The translations under genes and the position numbers were made by a program. From assembly GCF_011067745.1 (NCBI RefSeq), contig NZ_JAAMPJ010000004.1, positions 434,001-498,000 of the forward strand: a stretch of 64,000 nucleotides of DNA. The letters are read 5' to 3'. How positions within the stretch are numbered: position 1 is the first letter of the stretch; each line of letters opens with the position of its first letter. Of the stretch, positions 7,943 to 21,548 are shown piece after piece. Source of the stretch: Lentzea alba. Lineage in GTDB: Bacteria; Actinomycetota; Actinomycetes; Mycobacteriales; Pseudonocardiaceae. Under the pieces are notes generated by a model. That model saw only the letters and a list, made by a program, of their open reading frames with translations. It was not told the origin of the DNA and searched no databases.

Positions 7943-8440
7943 ATGACACGGGGACTGCTCGGACTGGTCGCATCGGGCTGCGGTGGCGTGGAGACGTGGT
8001 TCCGCACGGAGCTGGCCGCACCCGCGGCACAACGCGGATGGCGCCTGGCCATCACGCTCACGCCAGCGGTCGTCCCGTGGTTCGAGGAGGCGAACGAACT
8101 GGAGAAGCTCCAAGCGCTCACCGACCTCGAGATCCGGTGGCACCCGCGGCTGCCGAGCCAGCCCAAGCCCTACCCGACACCGGACGCGTTCATCTTCGCG
8201 CCTGCCAGCGCGAACTCGGTGGCCAAGCTGGCCCTGGGCATCGGCGACAACCAGGCGCTGACCGCGTTGAACGAGGCGATCGGGGTCGAGAACTGCAAGG
8301 TCGTCGTCATGCCCCAGGCGAACGCGGACAAGCGTCGCCATCCGATGTGGGACACACATCTGAAGACGCTCACCGGAGCGGGTGTCGTGGTGGTCACTGA
8401 CGAGGCTCCCGGCAGGCTGCTCGACCTGCTGGACACCTAG
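7943..8440 (+). CDS. HFCD-type flavoprotein
   Basis: 165 aa. It resembles the homo-oligomeric FMN-containing Cys-decarboxylase fold (Dfp/EpiD/UbiX class). [13 protein letters not shown] is the nucleotide-binding start, and [23 protein letters not shown] is the signature PASANT-like loop contacting FMN and substrate. A later [16 protein letters not shown] replaces the usual PAMN motif, so the substrate likely differs from phosphopantothenoylcysteine. The gene lies between rsmB and rpe and just before the riboflavin genes that supply FMN. That link is suggestive only. The start fits a leaderless transcript. Confidence 0.8.
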   Translation: MTRGLLGLVASGCGGVETWFRTELAAPAAQRGWRLAITLTPAVVPWFEEANELEKLQALTDLEIRWHPRLPSQPKPYPTPDAFIFAPASANSVAKLALGIGDNQALTALNEAIGVENCKVVVMPQANADKRRHPMWDTHLKTLTGAGVVVVTDEAPGRLLDLLDT

Positions 8441-8443
8441 ACT
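8438..8443 (+). promoter_or_regulatory. Putative -10 element, leaderless start at 8452
   Basis: TAGACT, whose TAG is also the stop of the flavoprotein gene, is followed by eight bases and the rpe GTG. Confidence 0.35.
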
Positions 8444-8451
8444 TCACCCTT

Positions 8452-9117
8452 GTGGTCCACACGCCGATGATCGCCCCCAGCATCCTGTCCGCCGACTTCG
8501 CGCGGCTCGCCGACGAGCTCGCCGCGGTGCCGACCTCGGACTGGATCCACGTCGACGTCATGGACAACCACTTCGTGCCGAACCTGACGCTCGGCCTGCC
8601 GGTGGTGAAGTCGCTGCTCAAGGTCACCGACATCCCGATCGACTGCCACCTGATGATCGAGGACCCGGACCGCTGGGCGATCGAGTACGCCGAGGCGGGC
8701 GCGTACAACGTGACCGTGCACGTCGAGGCCGCGCAAGATCCGATCAAGCTGGCCAAGAACCTCAAGGCGGCGGGTGCGAAGGCGGGGCTGAGCATCAAGC
8801 CCGGCACGCCGCTGGAGCCGTACGTCGACGTGCTCAAGCACTACGACACGCTGCTGGTGATGTCGGTCGAGCCGGGCTTCGGCGGCCAGAAGTTCATGGT
8901 GGACGTGCTGGAGAAGGTGCGCCAGGCGCGTCGCCTCGTCGACACCGGGCACCTCAAGCTGCTCGTGGAGATCGACGGCGGCATCAACGCCGAGACGATC
9001 GAACAGGCCGCGCAGGCCGGGGTGGACTGCTTCGTCGCGGGGTCCGCCGTGTACGACGCCGCCGAGCCCGGCAAGGCCGTCGAGGCACTGCGCGCTCAGG
9101 CAGCCGGCGCGAGGTGA
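8452..9117 (+). CDS. rpe: Ribulose-phosphate 3-epimerase
   Basis: 221 aa. Interconverts ribulose 5-phosphate and xylulose 5-phosphate in the pentose phosphate pathway; ribulose 5-phosphate is also a riboflavin precursor. A TIM-barrel protein with APSILSADF at the first strand, [16 protein letters not shown] (metal-binding His and Asp), [21 protein letters not shown] and [10 protein letters not shown] (second catalytic Asp). GTG 8452 is used (a leaderless-type TAGACT lies upstream); ATG 8467 is the alternative. Its stop overlaps the ribD GTG, placing it at the head of the riboflavin operon. Confidence 0.95.
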   Translation: MVHTPMIAPSILSADFARLADELAAVPTSDWIHVDVMDNHFVPNLTLGLPVVKSLLKVTDIPIDCHLMIEDPDRWAIEYAEAGAYNVTVHVEAAQDPIKLAKNLKAAGAKAGLSIKPGTPLEPYVDVLKHYDTLLVMSVEPGFGGQKFMVDVLEKVRQARRLVDTGHLKLLVEIDGGINAETIEQAAQAGVDCFVAGSAVYDAAEPGKAVEALRAQAAGAR

Positions 9118-10115
9118 CGCCCGAGGGCGCGATGGTGCTCGCCATCGCGGAGAGCGAACGGGTGCGGGGCACCACGAGCCCCAACCCGCCGGTCGGCTGC
9201 GTCGTCCTCGACGAGCACGGTCATCCGGTCGGCTTCGGCGGCACCCAGCCGATCGGCGGGCCGCACGCCGAGGTCATGGCGCTCAAAGAAGCTGGAACCA
9301 GGGCTCGTGGCGGCACGGCGGTAGTCACCCTTGAGCCGTGTTCGCACTACGGCCGTACGCCGCCGTGCACCGAGGCGCTGCAAGAAGCCGGCATCAAGCA
9401 CGTCATCCACGCCGTCAGCGACCCGAACCCTAGGGCGGCGGGCGGAGCGAAACGCCTCGAAGAAGCCGGCATCACGGTCGAGAGCGGCCTTCTGGAGAAC
9501 GAAGTCGCAACCGGGCCCCTCCGGGCGTGGCTGCACTACGCGCGCACGGGACGTCCGCACGTCACGTGGAAGTACGCGGCGTCGCTCGACGGCCGGATCG
9601 CGGCCCAGGACGGCACCAGTCAGTGGATCAGCTCGGAGACCTCCCGCAAGCAGGTCCACGACCTGCGCGCGAAGCTCGACGCGATCATCGTCGGCACGAA
9701 CACGGTCAAGAAGGACGACCCGGCGCTGACGGCCAGGGACGACGACGGAATGCCGTTGCCCCACCAGCCGTTGCCTGTGGTCGTGGGCATGAGCGACCTG
9801 CCGGATGGAGCCAAACTCCAGCACACCGCGCTACACCTGCGCACGCACGACCCGGACGAGGTGCTCACCACGCTTGCGGGCCGGGGTGTGGTGGACGTGC
9901 TGCTCGAAGGTGGTGCAACTGTGGCCGGTGCGTTCCTGAGGGCTGGGAGGATCGACCGCGTGCTCGCCTACATCGCGCCCGCGCTGCTCGGGAACGGTCC
10001 CGCGGCGGTGCTGGACGCGGGCGTGTCAACCATCACGGACGCTGTCCGGTTGACCGTCGAAGACGTCACCATGAGCGGACCGGACTTGCGGATCAGCGCG
10101 GTTCCGCAAACTTAG
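9114..10115 (+). CDS. ribD: Bifunctional pyrimidine deaminase/reductase of riboflavin synthesis
   Basis: 333 aa. Performs the second and third steps of the pathway from GTP. The N-terminal deaminase (about 1-145) shows [13 protein letters not shown], the zinc motif HAEVMAL and [15 protein letters not shown]. The reductase half starts at [12 protein letters not shown] and contains [16 protein letters not shown] and [17 protein letters not shown] 9114 (VTPEGAM) overlaps the rpe stop and matches the usual N-terminus; ATG 9132 is less likely. The next gene, ribE, starts eight bases after the stop. Confidence 0.95.
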   Translation: MTPEGAMVLAIAESERVRGTTSPNPPVGCVVLDEHGHPVGFGGTQPIGGPHAEVMALKEAGTRARGGTAVVTLEPCSHYGRTPPCTEALQEAGIKHVIHAVSDPNPRAAGGAKRLEEAGITVESGLLENEVATGPLRAWLHYARTGRPHVTWKYAASLDGRIAAQDGTSQWISSETSRKQVHDLRAKLDAIIVGTNTVKKDDPALTARDDDGMPLPHQPLPVVVGMSDLPDGAKLQHTALHLRTHDPDEVLTTLAGRGVVDVLLEGGATVAGAFLRAGRIDRVLAYIAPALLGNGPAAVLDAGVSTITDAVRLTVEDVTMSGPDLRISAVPQT

Positions 10116-10123
10116 GAGGAGCG

Positions 10124-10740
10124 GTGTTCACCGGGATCGTCGAGGAACTCGGCCACGTGGTCGCGACGCAGGACCTGCCGGACGCGGCACGGCTCCGCAT
10201 CGCCGGGCCCATCGTGACCAGCGACGCCAAGCACGGCGACTCCATCGCGGTGAACGGCGTCTGCCTCACCGTCGTGGAGGTCGAGAACGGCACCTTCACC
10301 GCCGACGTGATGCGCGAGACGCTCGTGCGCAGCAGCCTCGCGAAGATCGCGGAGGGCGACAAGGTCAACCTGGAGCGCGCGGCCGCGGTCGGCCAGCGCC
10401 TCGGTGGCCACATCGTGCAGGGCCACGTCGACGGCACGGGCACGATTCTCGCGCGGGAGAAGGCGGAGCACTGGGAGATCGTCCACATCGGACTGCCGCC
10501 CCAGCTCGCCCGCTACGTCGTGGAGAAGGGCTCGATCACGGTCGACGGCGTGTCGCTGACCGTCGTGAACGTCTCGGAGGACCAGTTCTCCGTGAGCCTG
10601 ATCCCGACCACGCTCGACCTCACCACGCTCGGGCACCGCCTGCCGGGCTCGCACGTGAACCTCGAGGTCGACGTGCTGGCGAAGTACGTCGAACGACTGG
10701 CCGTCCCGCACCTGCGGGCCATTGCGGGCGAGGAGGCCCA

Positions 10741-10744
<4 letters not shown>
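10124..10744 (+). CDS. ribE: Riboflavin synthase, alpha chain type
   Basis: 206 aa. Dismutates two 6,7-dimethyl-8-ribityllumazine molecules into riboflavin. It has the typical internal repeat of two lumazine-binding domains, each with a related motif: [16 protein letters not shown] in the first half and [16 protein letters not shown] in the second. The N-terminus [10 protein letters not shown] is diagnostic. TAGGAGGAGCG before GTG 10124 is the strongest Shine-Dalgarno in this operon. The stop overlaps the start of ribBA. Confidence 0.96.
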
Positions 10745-12921
<2,177 letters not shown>

Positions 12922-12925
<4 letters not shown>

Positions 12926-13347
12926 GTCCACTGACCGAGGATCGCTCCAGCCAGGGCGAGTCCGACGATGTGATAGCCCGCGCCGATGGCCGCGAAGGTC
13001 TTGGGCGCGGGCTTCGTCATGTCGTACGTGCCGGTCACGAACATCACCGGCAGCGCGATGCCGACGCCCACGACGAGGCCGAGCAGGATGCCCTCCATGA
13101 TGTTGTCGGTGCCGGACGCGGCGCCGACCATCGCGGTGGCGAGCGTGGCGGTGAAACAGGTGACGAGCGGGACGGCGTAGATGCCGGCGCCCGCGTTCTC
13201 CGGCGGGTTGAGGTCCCAGCCGGCGGCGCGTTGCCAGGCCTTGCCGAAGGCGAACTCCGCGTACCAGACGGCACCTAACGCGAAGTACGCGATCGTGGCC
13301 ACTATGACGGCCAACCAGTTCAGGTCGCCGAGCACGGTCAAATGCAT
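12922..13347 (-). CDS. DUF1761-family membrane protein
   Basis: 141 aa, four predicted helices. The family pattern is seen in NWLAVIVATIAYFALGAVWYAEFAFGKAW and, near the end, the last helix GYHIVGLALAGAILGQW. Function is unknown. A GGGAG about eight bases before ATG 13347 supports the start. It converges on the PH-domain gene; both stop codons read from the same CTAG (12922-12925). Upstream it diverges from the NB-ARC/TPR gene across 97 bases. Confidence 0.85.
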
Positions 13348-13432
13348 GAGGGTCTCCCGCGGTGATCAGGATGCCTTGGCATCGCGGGCTGAACGTCCAC
13401 TGTTACCAGAACCTCATTCGCCCACAAACCAT

Positions 13433-13438
13433 TACGCT
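13433..13438 (+). promoter_or_regulatory. Putative -10 element, leaderless start at 13445
   Basis: TACGCT is followed by six bases and ATG 13445. Confidence 0.4.
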
Positions 13439-13444
13439 GAGCTG

Positions 13445-15475
13445 ATGCGCAACGAGGCGAACTCGTCCTCGATGAGGGACGTGGTCCAGATCGGCACGGT
13501 GCACGGCGACGTGCACGTGCGCAACGAGTCCCGCCTCGTGCCGCGCCAGGTTCCCGTTGTGCGCGGCCGGTTCGTGGGCCGGGAGACCGAGCTGCGGCGG
13601 ATCCGCGCGGCGGAACTGGTGCTCATCACCGGTGCGGGTGGCGTCGGCAAGACGTGGCTCGCCTGGCGCTGGGCGGAACAGCACAGTGAGGAGTTTCCGG
13701 ACGGGCAGTTGTACGTGAACCTGCGTGGGTTCGACCCGAGTACCGAGCAGATGTCGCCGGACACCGCGGTGTGCTGCTTCCTCGGTGCACTCGGGGTGAC
13801 ACCGCTGCCCGGCGGCCTGCAGGCGAGGTACGGCCTGTACCAAAGCCTGGTGGCACAACGCAGGATGCTGATCGTCCTCGACAACGCCGCGTCGTCGGAG
13901 CAGGTCGTTCCGTTGCTGCCAGGCGGTTCGGCCTGCACCGTCCTCGTCACGAGCAGGCGGCATCTCACCGGGCTGATCAGCGGCCACGGCGCCGAGCCGG
14001 TCGCGCTGGACGTACTGGATCCCGCCGATGCGTGGGAACTGCTGACGGCGCGGGTCGGTGAGGCGGAACCGTCAGCACTGGCCGAGGTGCTGGACTGTTG
14101 CGGTGGCCTGCCGCTCGCGCTCAGCGTGGTGGCCGCTCAGCTCGCGTTGCGTCCCAACGCCAGTCGGGCCGGCTTCGCGCGGAAACTGCGCGAGCGGCGG
14201 CTGGAGACCTTGAACAGCGGCGAGAAGCACGCGGACGTGCGTTCGGCGTTGTCCTGGTCGTACCAGGTGCTGTCGCCCCTGGCGGCGAAGCTGTTCCGGC
14301 TCATGGGTCGCGTCCCGGGATCGGACCTCGGCGTGCCCGGTGCTGCCGCCCTGCTCGCGACGCCCGTGGGAGAGGCCGCCCTGCTGCTGGACGAACTCGA
14401 GCACCTCCATCTCGTCCAGCAGCACGAGACGGACCGCTACCGCATGCACGACCTCGTCCGGCTCTGCGCCGCCGAGATGCCCGAGACCGACGTCGAGGCG
14501 TCCATGAGACGGCTGGCGAACTTCTACCTGCACACCGGCTTCGGCGCACACCGGTCGCTCAACCCGACGCGCCGGCCGATCGAGATCGACGACCCGCTAC
14601 CCGGCAGCGGCCCGCTCACGATCACCGATCCGGACGAGGCGCTGGGATGGTTCGCCGCGGAGCACGGCAACCTGCTCGCGATCCAGGGCGTCACGACCGA
14701 TCAAGTCACCTGGCGGCTGGCATGGGTGATGGACACGTTCCACCAGATGCGTGGTCACTTCCCCGAGAGCCGCCAAGCGTGGTCAGCGGGTCTCGCCGCG
14801 GCGGAACGCCTGGAGGATCCCGTCGTCCTGGTCCATGCCCGCCGCCTGCTGGGCAACGCGTGCATTCATCTCGGAGACCACGGCGACGCCAAGGCGCATC
14901 TCGAGGCGGCGCTGAAACTGGCCGTGAGATCAGCCGACGTGCCGGGACAGGCGCAGACGCACTACCTGCTCGCCAGGGCGATGCAACTGAACGGAGGAAG
15001 GAACGAGGAGGCCCTCGACCACGCCCGCGAATCCCTCAGGTTGTTCGAAACGCTGGGCCTGCCGCCTCAGCAGGTGACCTTGCTCAACCTGGTCGCGATG
15101 CTGGAGGTGAGCCTCGGCCGGATCGAGGAGGCCCGCGGGCACGCCGAGGCGGCGTTGGAGATCAACCGTGCTCTCGGCCGAGTCGAACGCAGCACCGACG
15201 CAGGGCTCGAGGTTCTCGGCGACATCGCGGCCGGAGAGGGTGACCACGCGCTGGCGGTGCGGTATTACCGGCAGGTGGCCGAAGAGTTGAACGCCCACGG
15301 GTTCAGCCACGGTGTGGCCGGGACGTACGAACGCATCGCACGTTCCGAAAGTGCGCTGGGACGGTATGACCTGGCTCGGATCGCCTGGCGGCAAGCGTTG
15401 GAGTTGTACGAGGCACAGCACCGGATCGCCGACGCCATCCGCGTCCGGGGAAACCTCGAAACCCAGGTGCGGTAA
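13445..15475 (+). CDS. NB-ARC/TPR STAND ATPase with N-terminal RHIM/BASS-like motif
   Basis: 676 aa. Domains in order: a short motif VVQIGTVHGDVHV at about residues 14-26; a linker; an NB-ARC ATPase (FVGRETELRRI, P-loop GAGGVGKT near 63-70, Walker B RRMLIVLDNA, VLVTSRR, GGLPLAL); a winged-helix region ending YRMHDLVRLCA; and about 250 residues of TPR-like repeats. There is no separate DNA-binding or enzyme domain. STAND proteins of this layout act as ligand-triggered oligomerising switches. The N-terminal motif resembles the VVQAG...GG(V/I)HF amyloid-type motifs placed before NB-ARC domains in other actinomycete proteins. That likeness is from memory and not computed. The ATG fits a leaderless start; ATG 13472 is possible. 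Confidence 0.88.
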   Translation: MRNEANSSSMRDVVQIGTVHGDVHVRNESRLVPRQVPVVRGRFVGRETELRRIRAAELVLITGAGGVGKTWLAWRWAEQHSEEFPDGQLYVNLRGFDPSTEQMSPDTAVCCFLGALGVTPLPGGLQARYGLYQSLVAQRRMLIVLDNAASSEQVVPLLPGGSACTVLVTSRRHLTGLISGHGAEPVALDVLDPADAWELLTARVGEAEPSALAEVLDCCGGLPLALSVVAAQLALRPNASRAGFARKLRERRLETLNSGEKHADVRSALSWSYQVLSPLAAKLFRLMGRVPGSDLGVPGAAALLATPVGEAALLLDELEHLHLVQQHETDRYRMHDLVRLCAAEMPETDVEASMRRLANFYLHTGFGAHRSLNPTRRPIEIDDPLPGSGPLTITDPDEALGWFAAEHGNLLAIQGVTTDQVTWRLAWVMDTFHQMRGHFPESRQAWSAGLAAAERLEDPVVLVHARRLLGNACIHLGDHGDAKAHLEAALKLAVRSADVPGQAQTHYLLARAMQLNGGRNEEALDHARESLRLFETLGLPPQQVTLLNLVAMLEVSLGRIEEARGHAEAALEINRALGRVERSTDAGLEVLGDIAAGEGDHALAVRYYRQVAEELNAHGFSHGVAGTYERIARSESALGRYDLARIAWRQALELYEAQHRIADAIRVRGNLETQVR

Positions 15476-15479
15476 CGGA

Positions 15480-15512
15480 GAAGGCCGCACCCGGTAACCA
15501 GGTGCGGCCTTC
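15480..15512. terminator. Bidirectional terminator, NB-ARC gene and acnA
   Basis: GAAGGCCGCACC (15480-15491) pairs perfectly with GGTGCGGCCTTC (15501-15512) around a 9-base loop. It lies between two converging genes. Confidence 0.8.
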
Positions 15513-15526
15513 GTCGTCACAAGTGA

Positions 15527-18334
<2,808 letters not shown>

Positions 18335-18465
18335 TTGCAACTCCATCTGGTGACAGCGCGGTGGTCAGTTCGGGGTACGGGGAGAGTCTTCCTCACCGGG
18401 TCGACCACTGCCCCTCGACCCCAAACAGTACGCGTGTCCTGTTATCCGCTTCAACCCAGGTTGCC

Positions 18466-19314
18466 CTAAGTCACGCGGTACTCGCCGGGGGAGCGGCCGG
18501 TGAACCTCTTGAACGCGGCGCTGAACGAGCTTTCGGTGCCGTAGCCGACGGCCGCGGCGATCGAGGCGACCGTGTCCTTCGTGTCCTTGAGCGTGCGTGC
18601 GGCCGCGTGCATGCGCAGGCGGAGCAAGTAGTCGAGCGGTGTCATGCCCACGGTTTCCTTGAACCGCAAGAAGAACGTGGACCGCGACATAGCGGCGACC
18701 TGCGCCAGCTCGCCGACCGTCCACGGGTGTCCGAGGTTGTCGTGCAACGCCTTGAGGGCCGGCCCGAGCTGGGGGTGCAGCTCCGCGCTCAGCGCGTGGT
18801 CCCGCAGGACCTGGAGCAGCAGCACCTGGGTGAGGCGGTCGAGGATCATCCGGCTGCCGCCGTCGATCTCGTTCCTGATGAGTTCGATGGTGGCCTGGGC
18901 CGTGGTGCTGCGGGCACGGACGACCGGCGGCAGGACTTCGAGGAGCCGCGCGGTTTCCGGTTCGCAGGTGAAGCCCGCGCCTAGCAGCGTCGTGTCGTGG
19001 CCCTCGCCGACGTGTGCCGTGTCGTGCGGTGTGCCGGTCTCGTCCTCGTAGATCGGTGCCGCGAACACCGACGGCGTGTCCGGATCCGCGGCGATGCGGT
19101 ACGCCCGCCGTCCCACGATGACGTAGCAGTCGCCCTGTTCGGCCCAGAAGCTCTCGTCCCCGACCGTGATGTGCGCCCGGCCTCTGGCGACCACCTCCAC
19201 CCGCAGGTCCAGCCGCCCGACGAAGTGCAGCGCCCACCGTCCGCCCGCGTGCAACGGCGTCGCCACCGCCCAGTTGACGCTCAGCGCCGACAGGACGTGC
19301 TCCAGCGGGTTCAC
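18466..19314 (-). CDS. AraC-family regulator with cupin-type sensor domain
   Basis: 282 aa. The N-terminal half (about 1-170) reads as a cupin-like ligand domain (LHFVGRLDLRVEVVARGRAH, GDCYVIVGRRAYRI). The C-terminal 100 residues hold two helix-turn-helix units (WTVGELAQVAAMSRSTFFLRF and VASIAAAVGYGTESSFSAAF) and the ending FTGRSPGEYR typical of AraC proteins. The start is GTG 19314. It diverges from the alpha/beta hydrolase gene across 94 bases and probably controls it. No clear repeated half-site was found in that gap. Confidence 0.92.
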   Translation of the reverse strand: MNPLEHVLSALSVNWAVATPLHAGGRWALHFVGRLDLRVEVVARGRAHITVGDESFWAEQGDCYVIVGRRAYRIAADPDTPSVFAAPIYEDETGTPHDTAHVGEGHDTTLLGAGFTCEPETARLLEVLPPVVRARSTTAQATIELIRNEIDGGSRMILDRLTQVLLLQVLRDHALSAELHPQLGPALKALHDNLGHPWTVGELAQVAAMSRSTFFLRFKETVGMTPLDYLLRLRMHAAARTLKDTKDTVASIAAAVGYGTESSFSAAFKRFTGRSPGEYRVT

Positions 19315-19408
19315 GTTCGGACTCTCTCGACAGGACGGCGGACTCGCGACGATGGTTCTCCTGATCTTGCCTGGTTAGCGTACGTGCAACGGACTGAAGG
19401 AGATCTTG

Positions 19409-20074
19409 ATGGACCGCGGGAACCTGCTGCTCGTGCCCGGCGCTTGGCACGGGTCGTGGTGCTGGGACCACCTCGTTCCCGAACTGCGCTCGCGCGGGTG
19501 GGCCACGTCGGTGATGGACCTGCCGAGCACGTCCGGATCTCCGGCCTGCGGTGTCCGGGAGGACGCCGAGGCGGTGCGCGAGGCGCTGCGGGCGTTGGAC
19601 GGGCCGGTGACCGTGCTGGCGCATTCGTACGCCGGTGTGCCGGTGGGGGAGGCCGCGGGCTCCGCCGACCGGCTCGTCTACCTGGCCGCGCACGCGCTGG
19701 AGCCGGGCGAGAGCGTCGCGGGGGTGTTGGGCGGGACCTGGTACGAGCCGGGAACGAAGCTGCTCGACGTGCCGGAACCCGCGCGGGACCTGCTGTTCGC
19801 CGACGTGCCGGACGCGCTGGCGACGTGGGCGGTCGAGCGGTTGCGGCCGCAGAGCGCGCGGGTGTTCGAGGAGCCGGTGACCGGGGCGGCCTGGCAGAAG
19901 CTGCCCACCGCCGCGATCCTCTGCTCGGACGACCGCATCTTCCCCGAGGTGTTCACGAACCGGCTGGCACGCCAGGACCTCGTGCGGTACCTGCCGGGAA
20001 GCCACTCGCCGTTCCTCTCCCGGCGCGGTGAGCTCGCCGATCTCGTGTGCGAGGTCGCCGAGGTGCTGGGGTAG
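19409..20074 (+). CDS. Alpha/beta hydrolase (esterase-like)
   Basis: 221 aa. The fold is shown by LLVPGAWHGSWCWDHLVPEL (oxyanion region), VLAHSYAGVPVGEAA (nucleophile Ser in HSYAG, a GxSxG variant) and the C-terminal catalytic His in LPGSHSPFLSR. It resembles the small plant-salicylate-esterase-like class. ATG 19409 has AAGGAG about seven bases upstream; a TTG three bases earlier is less likely. It is paired divergently with the AraC regulator. A GC hairpin follows the stop. Confidence 0.88.
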   Translation: MDRGNLLLVPGAWHGSWCWDHLVPELRSRGWATSVMDLPSTSGSPACGVREDAEAVREALRALDGPVTVLAHSYAGVPVGEAAGSADRLVYLAAHALEPGESVAGVLGGTWYEPGTKLLDVPEPARDLLFADVPDALATWAVERLRPQSARVFEEPVTGAAWQKLPTAAILCSDDRIFPEVFTNRLARQDLVRYLPGSHSPFLSRRGELADLVCEVAEVLG

Positions 20075-20098
20075 CCCGGCGCCGGAGGACCGCCGGGC
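20074..20098. terminator. GC hairpin between converging genes
   Basis: GCCCGGCG (20074-20081) pairs with CGCCGGGC (20091-20098) around a 9-base loop. It lies between the hydrolase stop and the end of the roadblock gene. Confidence 0.55.
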
Positions 20099-20116
20099 CA
20101 CCCCGGGAAGGGCGGA

Positions 20117-20551
20117 TCAAGCTCCGCCGTGGTCCTTGACGACCCGGCGGGCCGACGCGAACAGCATGCCGATGTTGACCGACTTGGGACACACCACCAC
20201 GGCGACGACGTCCTCGTGGTGGTTGTTGCGGATGAACAGGTGGGTCAGGTTGCTGCTGTTGACCAGGATCTCCTGGAAGTAGTGCTCGGCACTGGCGATG
20301 CCGCGCCGCTCCTTGAAGATGTTCTCGATCATCGTGACGGTGCGGCCCTGGAAGAGGTCGAGCGTGGCTCCCGCGAGCAGGTCGAGCACCTCGGACGGGT
20401 GGCTGTCGGTCGTCTCGAACGACAGCAGCATGCCGGTGGCCATGTCGACCACACCGGCCGCAACGCAGCCCGGCACGTCCTGCTTGAGGTGCTTCACCAT
20501 CGCGACCATCTGGTCGGACAACGCTTTCTGGTTCAACCCTTGACTGGTCAA
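20117..20551 (-). CDS. Roadblock/LC7-like protein
   Basis: 144 aa. The core DVPGCVAAGVVDMATGMLLSFE and ILVNSSNLTHLFIRNNHHEDVVAVVVCP matches the roadblock pattern of a five-stranded sheet used to bind Ras-like GTPases (MglB and the actinomycete conservon proteins). No GTPase gene is next to it. The likely start is TTG 20551, with AAGAAGAG about six bases upstream. It is the last gene of an operon with the DUF4388-like protein and a tiny ORF. Activity as a GTPase regulator is inference. Confidence 0.7.
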   Translation of the reverse strand: MTSQGLNQKALSDQMVAMVKHLKQDVPGCVAAGVVDMATGMLLSFETTDSHPSEVLDLLAGATLDLFQGRTVTMIENIFKERRGIASAEHYFQEILVNSSNLTHLFIRNNHHEDVVAVVVCPKSVNIGMLFASARRVVKDHGGA

Positions 20552-20564
20552 TGCACTCTTCTTT

Positions 20565-20660
20565 TCACGCGGCGGCGGACAGTACTTGGTCGATGTGTTC
20601 GACAGCGGTTATTGACTCCTGGCGTCGGAAAGAGGCCAGTGCGGAAATCTCGCGGTTCAA
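20565..20660 (-). CDS. 31-residue ORF coupled between DUF4388-like and roadblock genes
   Basis: On the minus strand TTG 20660 overlaps the stop of the DUF4388-like gene (TTGA). AAGGAG lies about 13 bases upstream and GGAAAAGG closer in. The peptide starts MNREISALASFRRQESITAV and ends EHIDQVLSAAA, which should form an amphipathic helix. The stop is 13 bases before the roadblock start. G+C at third positions is lower than in neighbouring genes. It may be a short partner peptide or merely a coupling device. No homologue is known to me. Confidence 0.4.
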   Translation of the reverse strand: MNREISALASFRRQESITAVEHIDQVLSAAA

Positions 20661-21385
20661 GGCCTTTTCCTCTCTCCTTGTTTGAACAATCTGGGTAACA
20701 GCTGACGCCTCAGCGACCGGGGCAGCGGCACGTCGTCGCCGCTGATGGACGTGCCGGACACCACGGTCAGCAGGCCGTCGCCCACCATCCGGCAGACCTC
20801 GATCGTCACGGCGTACACGCTGCGCCCGCAGACGAACGCGATGTCCCTCGCGCAACGCCTGCCGGACGCGTGCACGAGGATCTCCCTGCGTGCCGGGCTG
20901 AGCTCCTGGTCGAGCTGGTGCAGGGCGCGGGTCGGCGCGACCCGTTCGCGGTGCGGCGACAGCGGGTGGGGCAGCGCGGACAGGGCGGAGAGCCGGCGCG
21001 ACGTCTCCTGCAGCAGGCGCACGGGCTCGACCGGGACGTTCATCGGGATCGCGACGTCGAGCGCATCCGCGGTGAGCACGCAGCGCTCGATGTCGCCCGC
21101 GACGAGGGTGAACGCGGCGTCGTGCGCGGCCATCATGGCGATGACCTGCAAGGCGGTGGAGCCGATGCGCCCTTCGCTGATTCGTCCCGAACGCGACAAC
21201 AACGCGTCCGGGCCGGGTGAACCGGCGCTTTCGACGGCGACTATTCCGCCGTCCCTCAGGTGGATTCGCCCGCCGGGATTTCCCATGACGTGCAACGTGC
21301 CCGTGGCGCGTGCGGTGTCGCGTCCGGTCAATGCGCCCGCGAGCAAGTCGAAGGACAATTCGGTCCCGCTGTTCAGGGTGGTCAC
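20657..21385 (-). CDS. DUF4388-like N-domain with C-terminal winged-helix-like region
   Basis: 242 aa. The first about 115 residues (FDLLAGALTGRDTARATGTL, then GGRIHLRDGGIVAVES, PDALLSRSGRISEGRIG) resemble DUF4388/PatA N-terminal domains found with GTPase and two-component regulators. The C-terminal part (LVHASGRRCARDIAFVCGRS, then VYAVTIEVCRMVGDGLLTVV) looks like a helix-turn-helix fold, but basic DNA-contact features are weak. GTG 21385 is chosen; a TTG six bases earlier is possible. It heads the roadblock operon. The approximately 160-base upstream region is A+T-richer than average and holds an 18-base perfect palindrome. Confidence 0.65.
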   Translation of the reverse strand: MTTLNSGTELSFDLLAGALTGRDTARATGTLHVMGNPGGRIHLRDGGIVAVESAGSPGPDALLSRSGRISEGRIGSTALQVIAMMAAHDAAFTLVAGDIERCVLTADALDVAIPMNVPVEPVRLLQETSRRLSALSALPHPLSPHRERVAPTRALHQLDQELSPARREILVHASGRRCARDIAFVCGRSVYAVTIEVCRMVGDGLLTVVSGTSISGDDVPLPRSLRRQLLPRLFKQGERKRP

Positions 21386-21477
21386 CCGCAATCAAAGTCG
21401 AACTGAACCGCGCGACTTCAGATTTCGCGCTTCAGATCAGTCATCCTTGTTGCAGAGGTAACGGTTTGTCGCCTTAC

Positions 21478-21495
21478 TTCACTCGATCGAGTGAA
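21478..21495. promoter_or_regulatory. 18-base perfect palindrome upstream of the roadblock operon
   Basis: TTCACTCGATCGAGTGAA is an uninterrupted palindrome about 93 bases before GTG 21385 and 53 bases past the end of the 21549-21962 gene. The length and symmetry fit a dimeric repressor site. The regulator is unknown. Confidence 0.5.
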
Positions 21496-21548
21496 ATGTG
21501 CGGAGCCGTATTCATTGCGGATAAAAGAGGTTTCACGCAGTGTGCGAT

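Noticed and set aside
7680..8452. FMN riboswitch upstream of the riboflavin genes
   Set aside because: The conserved RFN-element sequence was looked for by eye in both gaps and not found.
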